Positions 7,882 to 16,918 of a DNA stretch of 64,000 nt are shown here, piece by piece. The position numbers were made by a program, and so were the translations under genes. Each line of letters begins with the position of its first letter. Positions within the stretch are counted from its first letter, which is position 1. The DNA is from Paenibacillus sp. FSL H8-0332 (GTDB lineage: Bacteria > Bacillota > Bacilli > Paenibacillales > Paenibacillaceae), in the NCBI RefSeq assembly GCF_037963835.1, contig NZ_CP150145.1, positions 4,464,001 to 4,528,000 of the forward strand. The letters are read 5' to 3'. The notes below the pieces were generated by a model. It saw only the letters and a program-made list of their open reading frames with translations. It had not been told where the DNA came from and made no database searches.

Positions 7882-9396
7882 CTACTCTGCTCTAACGTCT
7901 GCCTCGTGCTTACCCTCATGCTTCTCCCAGCCCATCGTGCGCGACACAGCATCCTGCCAGGCGCCGTATCTGCGTTCCCGCTCCTCCGGCTCCATCTGCG
8001 GCGAGAAGACCTTCTCGGCGGTGTTGAAGCTCTCCAGCTGCTCACGGGTCCATACTCCGGAGGTGAGCCCGGCGAGCAGCGCAGCACCAAGTGCCGTAGT
8101 CTCCGCATAGGTTGTACGTGTCACTTCGCTGCCCAGAATATCAGCCTGGAACTGCATCAGCAGATTGTTGCGCACCGCACCGCCATCCACTCTTAGCCCG
8201 GTGAGCGGCATGCCGGCATCCTTCTGCATGGCGTCGATGACATCACGGGACTGGAAGGCCAGTGATTCCAGCGTCGCCCGTACCAGATGTGCGGAGGTGG
8301 TACCCCGCGTCAAGCCGAATATGGCACCCCGCGCATACATATCCCAGTAAGGCGCACCCAGTCCGGTAAAGGCCGGCACCACCACAACCCCTTCACTCTC
8401 GTCCACCTCGCTGGCCTTCTCTTCCGAGTCAGCGGGCGCGACGATCAGCCCCAGCCCCTCCTGCAGCCACTGCACTGCCGCTCCAGCCACAAACACACTG
8501 CCCTCCAGCGCATAATAGAGCTCATCACCCATGCCCCAGGCTACCGTGGTCAATAGGCCGTGACTGGATGCCACAGCTTCAGTGCCTGTATTCATAAGGA
8601 TGAAGCAACCTGTTCCATAGGTATTCTTGGCACTGCCGGCTTCCAGACAGGTATGGCCAAAGAGTGCTGCCTGCTGGTCCCCCAGCACCGACCGGATAGG
8701 AATCTCCAGACCGAACCACTGCGGGTCACAGACACCGAAGTCTCCGCCCGACATCCTTACCCCCGGCAGTATGGACGGCGGAATACGCAGCGTGTCCATC
8801 AGCTCTTCATCCCACTGGCGCTCGTGCAGGTTATACAGCATCGTTCTTGAAGCATTGGTAACGTCTGTAGCGTGTACAGCGCCCCCGGTCAGCTTCCAGA
8901 TCAGCCAGGTGTCTATCGTTCCCGCCAGGAGCTCTCCCTTGGCTGCCCGGTCTCTTGCTCCCGGCACATGATCCAGAATCCACGCCAGCTTGGTGGCCGA
9001 GAAATACGCGTCAATGACCAGCCCCGTCTTGTCCGCAATGACTCCGGCCATCCCGCGTGACTTCAGCTCCTCACATTGGTCTGCCGTCCGGCGGTCCTGC
9101 CAGACAATAGCCGGATAGATCGGCACTCCTGTGATTTTATCCCATATAAGTGCCGTCTCCCGCTGGTTGGTAATGCCGATAGCCGTTATGTGATCAGCCG
9201 GTACGGAGCTTGCTGCAATGGCATCTCTGGCTGCTGCAAGCTGACTTTCCCAGATCTGCTCCGGGTCATGCTCAACCCAGCCTGGGCGGGGAAAGGATTG
9301 CTTGATCTCATACTGCCCTTGTGAGATCATTTCCGCCTCTGCATCAAAGAGAATTGCCCGTGAGCTGGTAGTACCTTGGTCCAAGGATAAGATCAT
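7882..9396 (-). CDS. glpK: Glycerol kinase
   Basis: This 504-residue FGGY-family kinase phosphorylates glycerol to sn-glycerol 3-phosphate in the cytoplasm. It starts MILSLDQGTTSSRAI (phosphate-binding loop with DQGTTS). It contains the substrate motif WQDRRT, the FGGY signature region GSAKNTYGTGCF, and the C-terminal LRVDGGAVRNNLLMQ. Length and motifs match the family throughout. No glpF or glpD lies next to it. Upstream, a TGAAATATGTTTCA palindrome (9425-9438) resembles a catabolite-responsive element but has AT instead of the central CG. Confidence 0.96.
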   Translation of the reverse strand: MILSLDQGTTSSRAILFDAEAEMISQGQYEIKQSFPRPGWVEHDPEQIWESQLAAARDAIAASSVPADHITAIGITNQRETALIWDKITGVPIYPAIVWQDRRTADQCEELKSRGMAGVIADKTGLVIDAYFSATKLAWILDHVPGARDRAAKGELLAGTIDTWLIWKLTGGAVHATDVTNASRTMLYNLHERQWDEELMDTLRIPPSILPGVRMSGGDFGVCDPQWFGLEIPIRSVLGDQQAALFGHTCLEAGSAKNTYGTGCFILMNTGTEAVASSHGLLTTVAWGMGDELYYALEGSVFVAGAAVQWLQEGLGLIVAPADSEEKASEVDESEGVVVVPAFTGLGAPYWDMYARGAIFGLTRGTTSAHLVRATLESLAFQSRDVIDAMQKDAGMPLTGLRVDGGAVRNNLLMQFQADILGSEVTRTTYAETTALGAALLAGLTSGVWTREQLESFNTAEKVFSPQMEPEERERRYGAWQDAVSRTMGWEKHEGKHEADVRAE

Positions 9397-9424
9397 AATG
9401 CCCAGCCTCCTGTAAGCCTTAGCT

Positions 9425-9438
9425 TGAAATATGTTTCA
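9425..9438. promoter_or_regulatory. cre-like palindrome upstream of glpK
   Basis: TGAAATATGTTTCA fits the outer parts of the CcpA site consensus TGWAANCGNTNWCA but not the central CG. Carbon-catabolite control of glpK is common in Firmicutes, so this is a plausible weak operator. Confidence 0.35.
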
Positions 9439-9467
9439 CGATGAACAATATTAATGTGGTGATTTCA

Positions 9468-9497
9468 ACAAAAAGCACCTCTGCTCTCAGAGGCGCT
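9468..9497 (-). terminator. Terminator of the res operon (after resE)
   Basis: On the minus strand, AGCGCCTCT pairs with AGAGGTGCT, followed by a T run. It lies 18 bases beyond the resE stop codon. Confidence 0.75.
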
Positions 9498-9515
9498 GTC
9501 ATGCATGGTCTTGGT

Positions 9516-10955
9516 TTACTGTTTTTCGACAGGAAGCCGCAGGGTAAACGTGGTGCCTTCTCCGAGCTTGCTGGAGGCATAAATGCTGCCGTGATGCGAT
9601 TCGACGATATTCTTCACGATTGCCAGCCCCAGCCCCGTACCGCCCGACTCCCCGCGCAGACGCGCTTTATCGGCTTTGTAGAAGCGTTCGAAGATAAACG
9701 GCAGATCCTCGGGATTGATTCCAACCCCCTGGTCTCTGATCGCGATCTCCACCAGACTCCTGCCCTCCAGCACTACTGTACTTGCCAGAATGGAGATTCT
9801 CCGGTTAGCCGGGGTGTGGCGGAAGGCATTATCCAGCAGATTGGTCAGCACCTGCTCCAGCTTGTCTTCATCGGCAGCCCCCAGCAGCAGCTCCTGCTCG
9901 GGCCGCTTCAGTTCAAGCATAATATCCCGCTCCTTGGCTCTGACGGAGAACTTGCGGTATACCCGCTCCAGCAATTCTCCCACATCTACCTGAGCCTTAA
10001 GCATATCTGTATGTCCTGCTTCCATGCGCGCCAGGTCCAGCAGATCCTTCACCAGACGGCCCATACGCAAGGATTCATCATGAATAACCTGAACCAGCTC
10101 GCTGCTCTCCTCCGGTGAGGAGGCCATTCCGTCCAGCAGCGCTTCGCTGTAGCCCTGCATCATCGACAGCGGGGTGCGGATCTCATGCGATACATTGGCC
10201 ACGAAATCACGCCGCATCTTCTCCAGACGTACCTCCTCCGTCACATCACGCAGAACGGCAACGGCTCCGCGCAGATGATCTTCGGAATATAGCGGTGCCA
10301 TATGCACCGACCATACCCCCTGCCGGACATGAACATTGGAGCGCTGATCGCCCCCATCCTCAAGGGTGCTGAAGAACAATGGACACAGCGGCGGCGGCAC
10401 CTCACTGGAAGTAGAGGCCTTCGGAACGGTTCCGTTATCTTCTTCCTCCTCCCAGGTAAGATCACTCCAGGTTTCGAGGAGGGTCTGGCCATGCGGATTG
10501 GTGAGGATGATCCGTCCTTCGATATCGAAGGTGATCACCGCATCGCTCATGCTCCGCAGGACACTGGATAAATGCCCTTTTTCATTATTCAGACTGCGTA
10601 TATTCTCTTCCAGCTCTTCCGCCATATGGTTAAACGATGTGGCGAGCTGGCCGATCTCATCGCTCGTGACCAGGGTCAATCTTGTTCCATATTCGCCGCG
10701 GCGGATCGCATTCGCTGCTTCAATGACCTGCTGCATCGGTTGTGTGATCTTCGTGAACAGGAACAGGGCAAAGAAGGTGGTCAGCGAAAACCCGATCATG
10801 CACGTGTACAAGAACAGGCGCTTGATCGCCCCGGAATTGGTGAAATTACTGTCGATGTACGGCAGCAGAAACAGCCCGAGTGTAATAAGCACGACAGCAA
10901 CCAGAAAGATGATCGTGATCCACAGCTTACCGACAAGGCTTCTCCAGAAGTTCAC
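9516..10955 (-). CDS. resE: ResE-type sensor histidine kinase
   Basis: This is the sensor of the ResDE two-component system for oxygen limitation/redox control. In the 479-residue protein, membrane segments are at about 11-31 and 47-68. A HAMP linker (about 69-122) and a PAS-like domain (about 128-240) follow. HisKA has phospho-acceptor His257 in FVANVSHEIRTP, and the HATPase domain has the DNAFRHTP N-box and GxGLGLAI. Only about 15 residues lie between the membrane segments, so the extracytoplasmic domain known from B. subtilis ResE is missing. The start is GTG, nine bases after GAGGTG, directly after the resD stop codon. Confidence 0.9.
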   Translation of the reverse strand: MNFWRSLVGKLWITIIFLVAVVLITLGLFLLPYIDSNFTNSGAIKRLFLYTCMIGFSLTTFFALFLFTKITQPMQQVIEAANAIRRGEYGTRLTLVTSDEIGQLATSFNHMAEELEENIRSLNNEKGHLSSVLRSMSDAVITFDIEGRIILTNPHGQTLLETWSDLTWEEEEDNGTVPKASTSSEVPPPLCPLFFSTLEDGGDQRSNVHVRQGVWSVHMAPLYSEDHLRGAVAVLRDVTEEVRLEKMRRDFVANVSHEIRTPLSMMQGYSEALLDGMASSPEESSELVQVIHDESLRMGRLVKDLLDLARMEAGHTDMLKAQVDVGELLERVYRKFSVRAKERDIMLELKRPEQELLLGAADEDKLEQVLTNLLDNAFRHTPANRRISILASTVVLEGRSLVEIAIRDQGVGINPEDLPFIFERFYKADKARLRGESGGTGLGLAIVKNIVESHHGSIYASSKLGEGTTFTLRLPVEKQ

Positions 10956-11672
10956 TTATTTAGGCACCTCAAGCTTATAGCCTACTCCCCATACCGTTGT
11001 AATCATCGCTGCCGATTCCGGGGATACCTTATTCAGTTTTTCACGCAGACGCTTGACATGGGTATCCACGGTACGCAGATCACCGAAGAACTCGTAATTC
11101 CATACATCCTTCAGCAGCTCCTCACGCGAGAATACCTTGTCCGGTGAGATGGCCAGATAATGCAGCAGCTCGTATTCCTTGGGCGTCAGACTTACCTCTT
11201 GGCCGCCTGCGCTTACGCGGTGTGCATCATGCTCAATAATCAGGAACGGGAACACGATATTGTTGCTTGAATTACTCTCTTTGGACAAAAATGCTGTTGC
11301 GGAAGAACGGCGCATGATCGCCTTGACCCGGTAGATCACCTCGCGCGGACTGAACGGCTTGACGACATAATCGTCTGCCCCCATCTCAAAGCCCTGCACC
11401 CGGTTGATCTCCTCACCCTTAGCGGTAAGCATCAGGACCGGTGTGGACTTCACCCCTCTGAGCCGGGTCAGCACTTCAATCCCGTCAATACCCGGCAGCA
11501 TCACATCCAGCAGAATCAGACCGTAGTCATTGGCGGTTGCTTTGCGCAGGGCAATCTCCCCGTCCTCAGCCTCATCAATCTCATAGCCTTCTTTTTCAAG
11601 ATACATTTTGAGCAGGCGGCGGATGCGTTCTTCGTCATCCACCACCAGAATTCTATTCAAGTGATCAGCCAT
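10956..11672 (-). CDS. resD: ResD-type response regulator
   Basis: This 238-residue OmpR/PhoB-family regulator has a receiver domain (about 6-120) with acidic pocket VVDDEE, phospho-acceptor Asp56 in LILLDVMLPG and Lys of VVKPFSP. A C-terminal winged helix ends in TTVWGVGYKLE. In Bacillus it activates genes for respiration under oxygen limitation, including the cytochrome c biogenesis genes beside it. It lies downstream of resABC and is probably co-transcribed with resE. Confidence 0.93.
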   Translation of the reverse strand: MADHLNRILVVDDEERIRRLLKMYLEKEGYEIDEAEDGEIALRKATANDYGLILLDVMLPGIDGIEVLTRLRGVKSTPVLMLTAKGEEINRVQGFEMGADDYVVKPFSPREVIYRVKAIMRRSSATAFLSKESNSSNNIVFPFLIIEHDAHRVSAGGQEVSLTPKEYELLHYLAISPDKVFSREELLKDVWNYEFFGDLRTVDTHVKRLREKLNKVSPESAAMITTVWGVGYKLEVPK

Positions 11673-11749
11673 TTACACAACAACCCCTTCATCAATTACA
11701 GTAGAACGTCACCCTGGATCATAAGCGTGCCCGGAGAAGCCCGGGCTTA

Positions 11750-13012
11750 TCAGTCCGTTCCCGCATATGAATGAAGTCCGGCTATAACCAGGTTAACGCC
11801 GACCAGGGTAAACATTACGATTAGAAAGCCGAGTACAGCGAGCCAAGCGGATTTGCGCCCCTGCCATCCGCGGGCCAGCCGCAAATGGAGATACGCACTG
11901 TAGAACAGCCAGGTGACGAGTGCCCAGACTTCCTTGGGGTCCCATCCCCAGAATCTGCCCCAAGCCACCTCGGCCCATATCATTGCAAAAATCAAAGCCC
12001 CAAGTGTGAAAATCGGAAACCCGATGGCGATTGCCCTGTAGGTAATCTCATCCAGGTCATTCTCATCGATTCCATCAAGTACCGGATGAAGGGCCTTCCC
12101 CAGCGGCTTACGCACGGCCAGCCGAAGAATACCATACAGGAGCAGTCCGGACAGCAGTGACCAGATCACGGTGTTGAACTTGCGCCCGGCATTGACGCCA
12201 TTCATCCAGGAAGGTGCTTGAAACAAAGGCTTCTGCAGCCCAAGAAACGGCTGGAAGCTCTCAATTTCGCTATGGTACGGTGCCACAATCGGCGGCATTT
12301 TATAACTTACTTTCTCTATTGTACTATCTTCCTGCCCGGAGCTGTCAATCGTAACGTTAGAACGGACAAAAACAGATTCATAGCCCGCGCCGCGGAAGGC
12401 AAATACAGATCCAAGAAACCCAATTATAACAATGATCGAGAACAGAGTAAATTCGACCAGCCGCTGCTGCTTGCGGTCACTGCGTTCCTTGCTGTCAAAT
12501 TTCACTGTCCGCAGCAGATACATCAGTCCGGCGGCAAAGCCTACCGCGAAGAAGGACTCCCCGAGCGCAGCAAGCGTGACATGAATATTCAGATAGATTG
12601 ATTTCAGTGACGGGATGAGCGGCTGAACCTCCTGCGGAAATACCGCAGCATAGGCCATTACAACAATCGAGATCGGAACCGCAAATACCCCGAGAATCAT
12701 CTTGCGGTAGATGGCGAAGATCACCGTAAAGGCAACCATTACCATCATCGATAGGAAGGTCATGAACTCATACATATTGCTTACCGGAATATGACCGGCC
12801 CCGATCCAGCGGGTAATAAAGTAGGCCAGATGGCAGAGCAGTCCGAGTGAGGAGGTGATAAAAGCAATCCGGCCCCACCGTGCCGTATGCTCCTCCGGCT
12901 TCCTGCCTGACCATTTGCGGCCCATAATGGCAATGGTGAACAACATGAAGGCACCGCTGTATAAGAAAAATGCGGCTATAAAGACGTCACTGCTGAAATC
13001 GAGCAAGTTCAT
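11750..13012 (-). CDS. resC: Cytochrome c biogenesis protein ResC (CcsA family)
   Basis: This 420-residue integral membrane protein of the system II haem-ligation machinery exports or holds haem and, with ResB, attaches it to apocytochrome c outside the membrane. The hallmark tryptophan-rich WGRFWGWDPKEVWALVTW motif is near the C-terminus, with multiple hydrophobic segments throughout. Its start overlaps the resB stop by four bases (ATGA), indicating translational coupling. Length is close to B. subtilis ResC. Confidence 0.94.
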   Translation of the reverse strand: MNLLDFSSDVFIAAFFLYSGAFMLFTIAIMGRKWSGRKPEEHTARWGRIAFITSSLGLLCHLAYFITRWIGAGHIPVSNMYEFMTFLSMMVMVAFTVIFAIYRKMILGVFAVPISIVVMAYAAVFPQEVQPLIPSLKSIYLNIHVTLAALGESFFAVGFAAGLMYLLRTVKFDSKERSDRKQQRLVEFTLFSIIVIIGFLGSVFAFRGAGYESVFVRSNVTIDSSGQEDSTIEKVSYKMPPIVAPYHSEIESFQPFLGLQKPLFQAPSWMNGVNAGRKFNTVIWSLLSGLLLYGILRLAVRKPLGKALHPVLDGIDENDLDEITYRAIAIGFPIFTLGALIFAMIWAEVAWGRFWGWDPKEVWALVTWLFYSAYLHLRLARGWQGRKSAWLAVLGFLIVMFTLVGVNLVIAGLHSYAGTD

Positions 13013-14697
13013 GCCATGCCTCCTCCGTTGTCCAATGATTTGTCATCGACTGTCATGTCTATCTGCTCCAGAATAGAAACGAGCTCACGGCGGAAGCCGA
13101 ACCAGTTCTTGTTCGTATGGCCTCCAAGCACCAGCTGTCCGTCCTCAACGATCAGCCAGATGCGTCTGTGCTGCCAATAGAAGCCGAGAATCAGCCCCAG
13201 CATGACAATACCCGCACCAATCCAGACGAACGGCATGGCCCGGTCCACACGTATATTGAGATAGGTGGTGGATTCCGAGAAATCCACATCCGTCATACTG
13301 CCGACCTCAAGCTCCAGAAACCGTGTGCCGCCTCCAAGCTTGTCGTTGATGGCCACCTGCTGGAAGCGCTCCTTGTCCACCTGCTTCGGGAAATAGAAAT
13401 ATTGCTGCCCCTCTGCCGGCAGATCCGGTCCATGGATCAGGAAGAGAAACGCCGGAGCGTTCGGATAAGGGGAGGTGGAGACCGGACGGCCCTCCTCATT
13501 CAATCCGAAATCCATATACTTCTCCTTCAGCTCAAGCGTGTACGGTCCCGCCTTGAAGCTGCGCTGCGGATTCTTCATATCCAGTCTGAACTTGCCGTAG
13601 CTCTCACCGGTAGAAGCATTCACAAGATCAGGCTGCACGGAACGCAGTACAGGCGTAAGATCATAGTCAAACTGATACGCTTTCATTCCTTGGTAGCTCA
13701 GCGGAGAATTCACCTGAATGTTATGCCTGGCAACTTCCGCAAGCTGAGGCTCCTTGGAAGGATCGCTGCAGTCTGCCGTGCATTCATATAGAACCGCCTT
13801 CGTCTCGTAAAGCTTAGGGAGGGTCTTCTTGCCCCGGAATTCCTCGGGCATCTCTTCTTCACTATAGAATTCTACCGTGAACTTCTCATTCTTCAGGTAC
13901 ATGCTGGTGTCCGGTATCCTCACCGTCTCTCCCTGCGGGAAAGCAAGATGCTGATCCATATTCAGACCCGGCAGTCCCCTGGCAAGCACAGCAAGCAAAA
14001 ATATAATCAGGCCAATATGTATTACATAAGGTCCCCAGCGGCTGAAACGGTGTTTCTCGGCCAGTAATGCGCCTCCCTCCGCCCGCACGCGGTACCCTTT
14101 CTTCTTAAGCGGCTGAACGATCCGGGCCACCCATTCCTCCGGCTCCCCCTCAACCTCTGTATTTAGCGTAAGCTTTTGACGGGTAAGGAACTGTCGGTGC
14201 TTGCGGATCTTCTGCCGGGTTAGTGCCTTGTAGAGCGGAAGCACGCGGTCCAGGCTGCAGATGACCAGAGAAGCTCCGATCATGACCAGCAGCGTCACGA
14301 ACCACCAGGATTCATAGGTATGCGAAAGGCCGAGTCTATAATATATATTCCCGGCTGTTCCATACGTTTGTTCATAATAGGTTGAAGCGTCAATATTCAA
14401 AAAGGTGCCTTCTTGTGGAAAAATCGTACCGAGCATCGCACCCAGCAGCGTCAGCACAATCAGGTAGATAGCTATTTTGACGGAGGAAAAAAAGTTCCAG
14501 ATCTTGTCGATCACTCCCGGACTTACCCGTTGTGAACGGCGGGCCACCCCATCGTAGCGCATCTCCAGGTTCCCCGAGGCGTTCTCTTCCTTCTCATCCA
14601 GCGGCTTGCCGCACGCTTCACAGAGAACCGTTCCTACAGGATTCTGGTGACCGCATTCGCATTTGGTGTTGCTGATCAGCGGCTCATGCTTACTCAT
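13009..14697 (-). CDS. resB: Cytochrome c biogenesis protein ResB with N-terminal zinc ribbon
   Basis: This 562-residue ResB-family membrane protein is the partner of ResC in system II haem attachment. The first ~35 residues contain CECGHQNPVGTVLCEACG, a CxC...CxxC zinc-ribbon-like module that is not part of the ResB core. Membrane segments follow at about 70-90 (FFSSVKIAIYLIVLTLLGAM), 130-150 and 220-240, then a large extracytoplasmic region and a final segment near 475-500. The gene overlaps both resA and resC by four bases. Function is assigned from the family and operon; the role of the ribbon is unknown. Confidence 0.93.
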   Translation of the reverse strand: MSKHEPLISNTKCECGHQNPVGTVLCEACGKPLDEKEENASGNLEMRYDGVARRSQRVSPGVIDKIWNFFSSVKIAIYLIVLTLLGAMLGTIFPQEGTFLNIDASTYYEQTYGTAGNIYYRLGLSHTYESWWFVTLLVMIGASLVICSLDRVLPLYKALTRQKIRKHRQFLTRQKLTLNTEVEGEPEEWVARIVQPLKKKGYRVRAEGGALLAEKHRFSRWGPYVIHIGLIIFLLAVLARGLPGLNMDQHLAFPQGETVRIPDTSMYLKNEKFTVEFYSEEEMPEEFRGKKTLPKLYETKAVLYECTADCSDPSKEPQLAEVARHNIQVNSPLSYQGMKAYQFDYDLTPVLRSVQPDLVNASTGESYGKFRLDMKNPQRSFKAGPYTLELKEKYMDFGLNEEGRPVSTSPYPNAPAFLFLIHGPDLPAEGQQYFYFPKQVDKERFQQVAINDKLGGGTRFLELEVGSMTDVDFSESTTYLNIRVDRAMPFVWIGAGIVMLGLILGFYWQHRRIWLIVEDGQLVLGGHTNKNWFGFRRELVSILEQIDMTVDDKSLDNGGGMA

Positions 14698-15218
14698 GGT
14701 TCCACCAGCTTCCCGATTTGCTCGTCAAGCGAGCTCAGATCCAGCTGGCCGATATGAATGCTGTCCACCCTGCCCTTCGTATTAATGAAGAAGGTGGTAG
14801 GCAGCGGGGAGACCCCGTAGCTGCGGACCGCGTCGCGTCCCTTATCCATCACAACCGGAAAATCAATATCCACGAGCTTCACGAAATTGTCCACTGTCAT
14901 CTGATCCTCGCCCACATTCACGCCCAAGACTACGACACCCTGGTACTTCCATTTCTCCCACTGTGCCTGGAGGGCAGGCATTTCCTTCACGCATGGTGCG
15001 CACCAGGAGCCCCAGAAGTTCAGTACAACCGACTTCCCTCTGAATTCCTCCAGCGTATGGGTTGCACCATCCAGCCCAAGCAATTCAAAATTCGGCGCTT
15101 TCCCACCTTCTTCAAGCTTGCCGTCTCCCCCGAACACAGAGGAGCTGATGGCATAACCCCCAAGCAGAACGATTAGAAATAGTATCACGATTTGGATTGG
15201 CTTCCTGGCTTTGCCCAT
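14694..15218 (-). CDS. resA: Thiol-disulfide oxidoreductase ResA
   Basis: This 174-residue membrane-anchored thioredoxin-like protein keeps apocytochrome c haem-binding cysteines reduced outside the membrane. A single N-terminal membrane segment (IVILFLIVLLGGYAISS) is followed by the thioredoxin fold with WCAPC and the cis-proline region SPLPTTFFI. The start at 15218 (MGKARK) is preferred because AGAAGGGGG lies upstream of it; an in-frame start at 15245 would put this site inside the gene. It is the first gene of the resABCDE cluster. Confidence 0.94.
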   Translation of the reverse strand: MGKARKPIQIVILFLIVLLGGYAISSSVFGGDGKLEEGGKAPNFELLGLDGATHTLEEFRGKSVVLNFWGSWCAPCVKEMPALQAQWEKWKYQGVVVLGVNVGEDQMTVDNFVKLVDIDFPVVMDKGRDAVRSYGVSPLPTTFFINTKGRVDSIHIGQLDLSSLDEQIGKLVEP

Positions 15219-15330
15219 ACAGGGGTACCCCCTTCTGTGACGCAACTCATTACTTTAGTTGTAAGGTGTGAACATCCTATGAACATTATAACGAATATTG
15301 TCACAGTTTTAGGAGGGGGAATTGTGAACT

Positions 15331-16089
15331 TTATGTGTCTTTGCGTGTCTGATTGTCCCGAAGCATTCCCGCTTTGGCAATTTGCTGCAGATGATTGATC
15401 TCATCCTTGGTCAAATGGCGGTAGGAGCCGCGCTTGAGATTCTGTAGCATGATATCCCCGAAGGAAATCCGCTTCAGACGGATAACCGGATGCGACACAG
15501 CCTCGAACATCCGCCGGACTTGGCGGTTGCGGCCTTCATGGATCGTGATGCTGATTACCGCTTCTTTATTGGCTTCATCAATATCCTTGTATTCAACTTC
15601 CGCCGGAGCGGTCATGCCGTCTTCCAGCTTAATGCCGGCCTTCAGCTTGTCCAGCGCTGTGCCATGCGGTACACCCTTGACCGTGGCCAGATACGTCTTC
15701 GGCACATGATGCTTCGGATGCGTGAGCAGGTTGGCAAACTCACCGTCATTCGTCAGCAGCAGCAGCCCTTCCGTATCGTAGTCCAAGCGGCCTACAGGGT
15801 ATACGCGCTCTGTGATTCCTTTCAGATAATCCGTTACTACCTTGCGGCCCTTGTCATCCGAGGCGCTTGTAATTACACCTTTGGGCTTGTTGAACATAAT
15901 ATAGATTTTATTCTCGCCCCGGACCAGTCTGCCCGAGACTTTAATAATATCGGTTGCGGGGTCCACCTTCGTGCCAAGCGTAGTTACGAGTTCCCCGTTG
16001 ACTTCCACTTTACCGGCCAAAATCATTTCTTCACATTTGCGTCTGGACGCAACACCTGCTTGCGCCAATATTTTCTGTAATCTTTCCAT
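15331..16089 (-). CDS. rluB: 23S rRNA pseudouridine synthase RluB (RsuA family)
   Basis: This 252-residue protein has an N-terminal S4 RNA-binding domain (MERLQKILAQAGVASRRKCEE) and the RsuA/RluB catalytic domain. The domain carries VGRLDYDTEGLLLLTNDG, where Asp in RLDYDT is the catalytic residue. By family it modifies a uridine of 23S rRNA helix 93. GAGGTGAG precedes the start. Its position upstream of resA matches the B. subtilis order, where the gene was known as ypuL. Confidence 0.95.
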   Translation of the reverse strand: MERLQKILAQAGVASRRKCEEMILAGKVEVNGELVTTLGTKVDPATDIIKVSGRLVRGENKIYIMFNKPKGVITSASDDKGRKVVTDYLKGITERVYPVGRLDYDTEGLLLLTNDGEFANLLTHPKHHVPKTYLATVKGVPHGTALDKLKAGIKLEDGMTAPAEVEYKDIDEANKEAVISITIHEGRNRQVRRMFEAVSHPVIRLKRISFGDIMLQNLKRGSYRHLTKDEINHLQQIAKAGMLRDNQTRKDT

Positions 16090-16109
16090 TTTCGACTACT
16101 CACCTCAGG

Positions 16110-16454
16110 TTAATGATAACCATCAGAGGCATAAATCACAAGATCATTCCACGGAAAAAATGCTCCGGGGCAAGTTTCACTATGCGGCTCCACCGTAAGC
16201 GGCGACATTTGATAGCGCCCGGACAGCTCCAGTATAAGCTTCCCCGCCGCAAAAAGCTGCTGCTGGCGCTCCGGCAGGCCGGGCAGCTGCTCCTCCTCCC
16301 CGTAGTTGCCCTCAAGGCAAATATGAATATGCTCCGGGTCTGTCAGCAGCGGCGCCGCATAGACCGAGCCGTTCAGCCCGACCCAGAAGTCGAAGCCTTT
16401 GCCGTTAATAGACGGACAGCGGGAATGATGCAGAATAAAGCCTTTGTAGTCCAC
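16110..16454 (-). CDS. Small N-acetylmuramoyl-L-alanine amidase-like protein
   Basis: This 114-residue protein resembles the core of Amidase_2/PGRP domains. It has ILHHSRC near the N-terminus, HIHICLEGNY in the middle and VEPHSETCPG near the end, in the order of the zinc ligands (His, His and Cys). It is shorter than usual amidase domains (about 140) and has no signal peptide or wall-binding domain, so it may act inside the cell or be a degenerate or repurposed enzyme. The start is GTG after GGAGG. It lies 20 bases upstream of rluB and is probably co-transcribed. Confidence 0.72.
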   Translation of the reverse strand: MDYKGFILHHSRCPSINGKGFDFWVGLNGSVYAAPLLTDPEHIHICLEGNYGEEEQLPGLPERQQQLFAAGKLILELSGRYQMSPLTVEPHSETCPGAFFPWNDLVIYASDGYH

Positions 16455-16612
16455 CCTTTGTCGTCCTCCCTCCGTATTGCTGAAATAGCATATGAAGTGG
16501 GGGGGCGGGCGGTGAGGAATGTTTGTTAAAATGTTTGGTGAGCGGGGCGGGAGCCAGGCGGGAGAGAATAAAAGCGTTGACTAATCGTAGCTCCGAGGAA
16601 TGCTTGGACTTC

Positions 16613-16686
16613 CGGCCGCTGTTAAAGTTGGATTTCCTTGATTAGACTGCCCAGCGGCAGTAGAAATCCAACTTTAAAGGCGGTCG
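16613..16686. repeat. Long imperfect inverted repeat
   Basis: TTAAAGTTGGATTTC (16622-16636) and GAAATCCAACTTTAA (16663-16677) are perfect 15-base arms. Pairing continues outward with a few mismatches (CGGCCGCTG against AGGCGGTCG). No T run follows, so it looks like a repeat element rather than a terminator. Confidence 0.7.
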
Positions 16687-16754
16687 CTAGCGCTCCTCCA
16701 GTTCCAAGCTTCCTCTCCGCTACTCCGTCTACGCACGGGCAAACCTAATAACAA

Positions 16755-16789
16755 ACAGTCCTCACCTCCCGGAAGGGGGTGAGGACTGT
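16755..16789 (-). terminator. Perfect 12-bp hairpin, possible minus-strand terminator
   Basis: ACAGTCCTCACC (16755-16766) pairs with GGTGAGGACTGT (16778-16789). On the minus strand it is followed by TTGTTATT, a weak T-rich tail. Confidence 0.5.
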
Positions 16790-16793
16790 AGGG

Positions 16794-16860
16794 CAAGCGG
16801 CTGCGGGGCAGCGCTTGGAGATAGCACTACCTTCTGAACCCGCCTTGGTTTCTGGGGCGG
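16794..16860. other. Two further hairpins, candidate structured RNA
   Basis: CAAGC-GCTGC (16794-16804) pairs with GCAGC-GCTTG (16808-16817), leaving one bulged G. CCGCC (16840-16844) pairs with GGCGG (16856-16860). With the neighbouring hairpin they form a compact structured block that I could not match to a known RNA family by eye. Confidence 0.35.
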
Positions 16861-16918
16861 TCTGCCCGGATAATCAGTTGCACTAATACCCTTCATTGGC
16901 TCTCGCCTAAAGGCAAGC

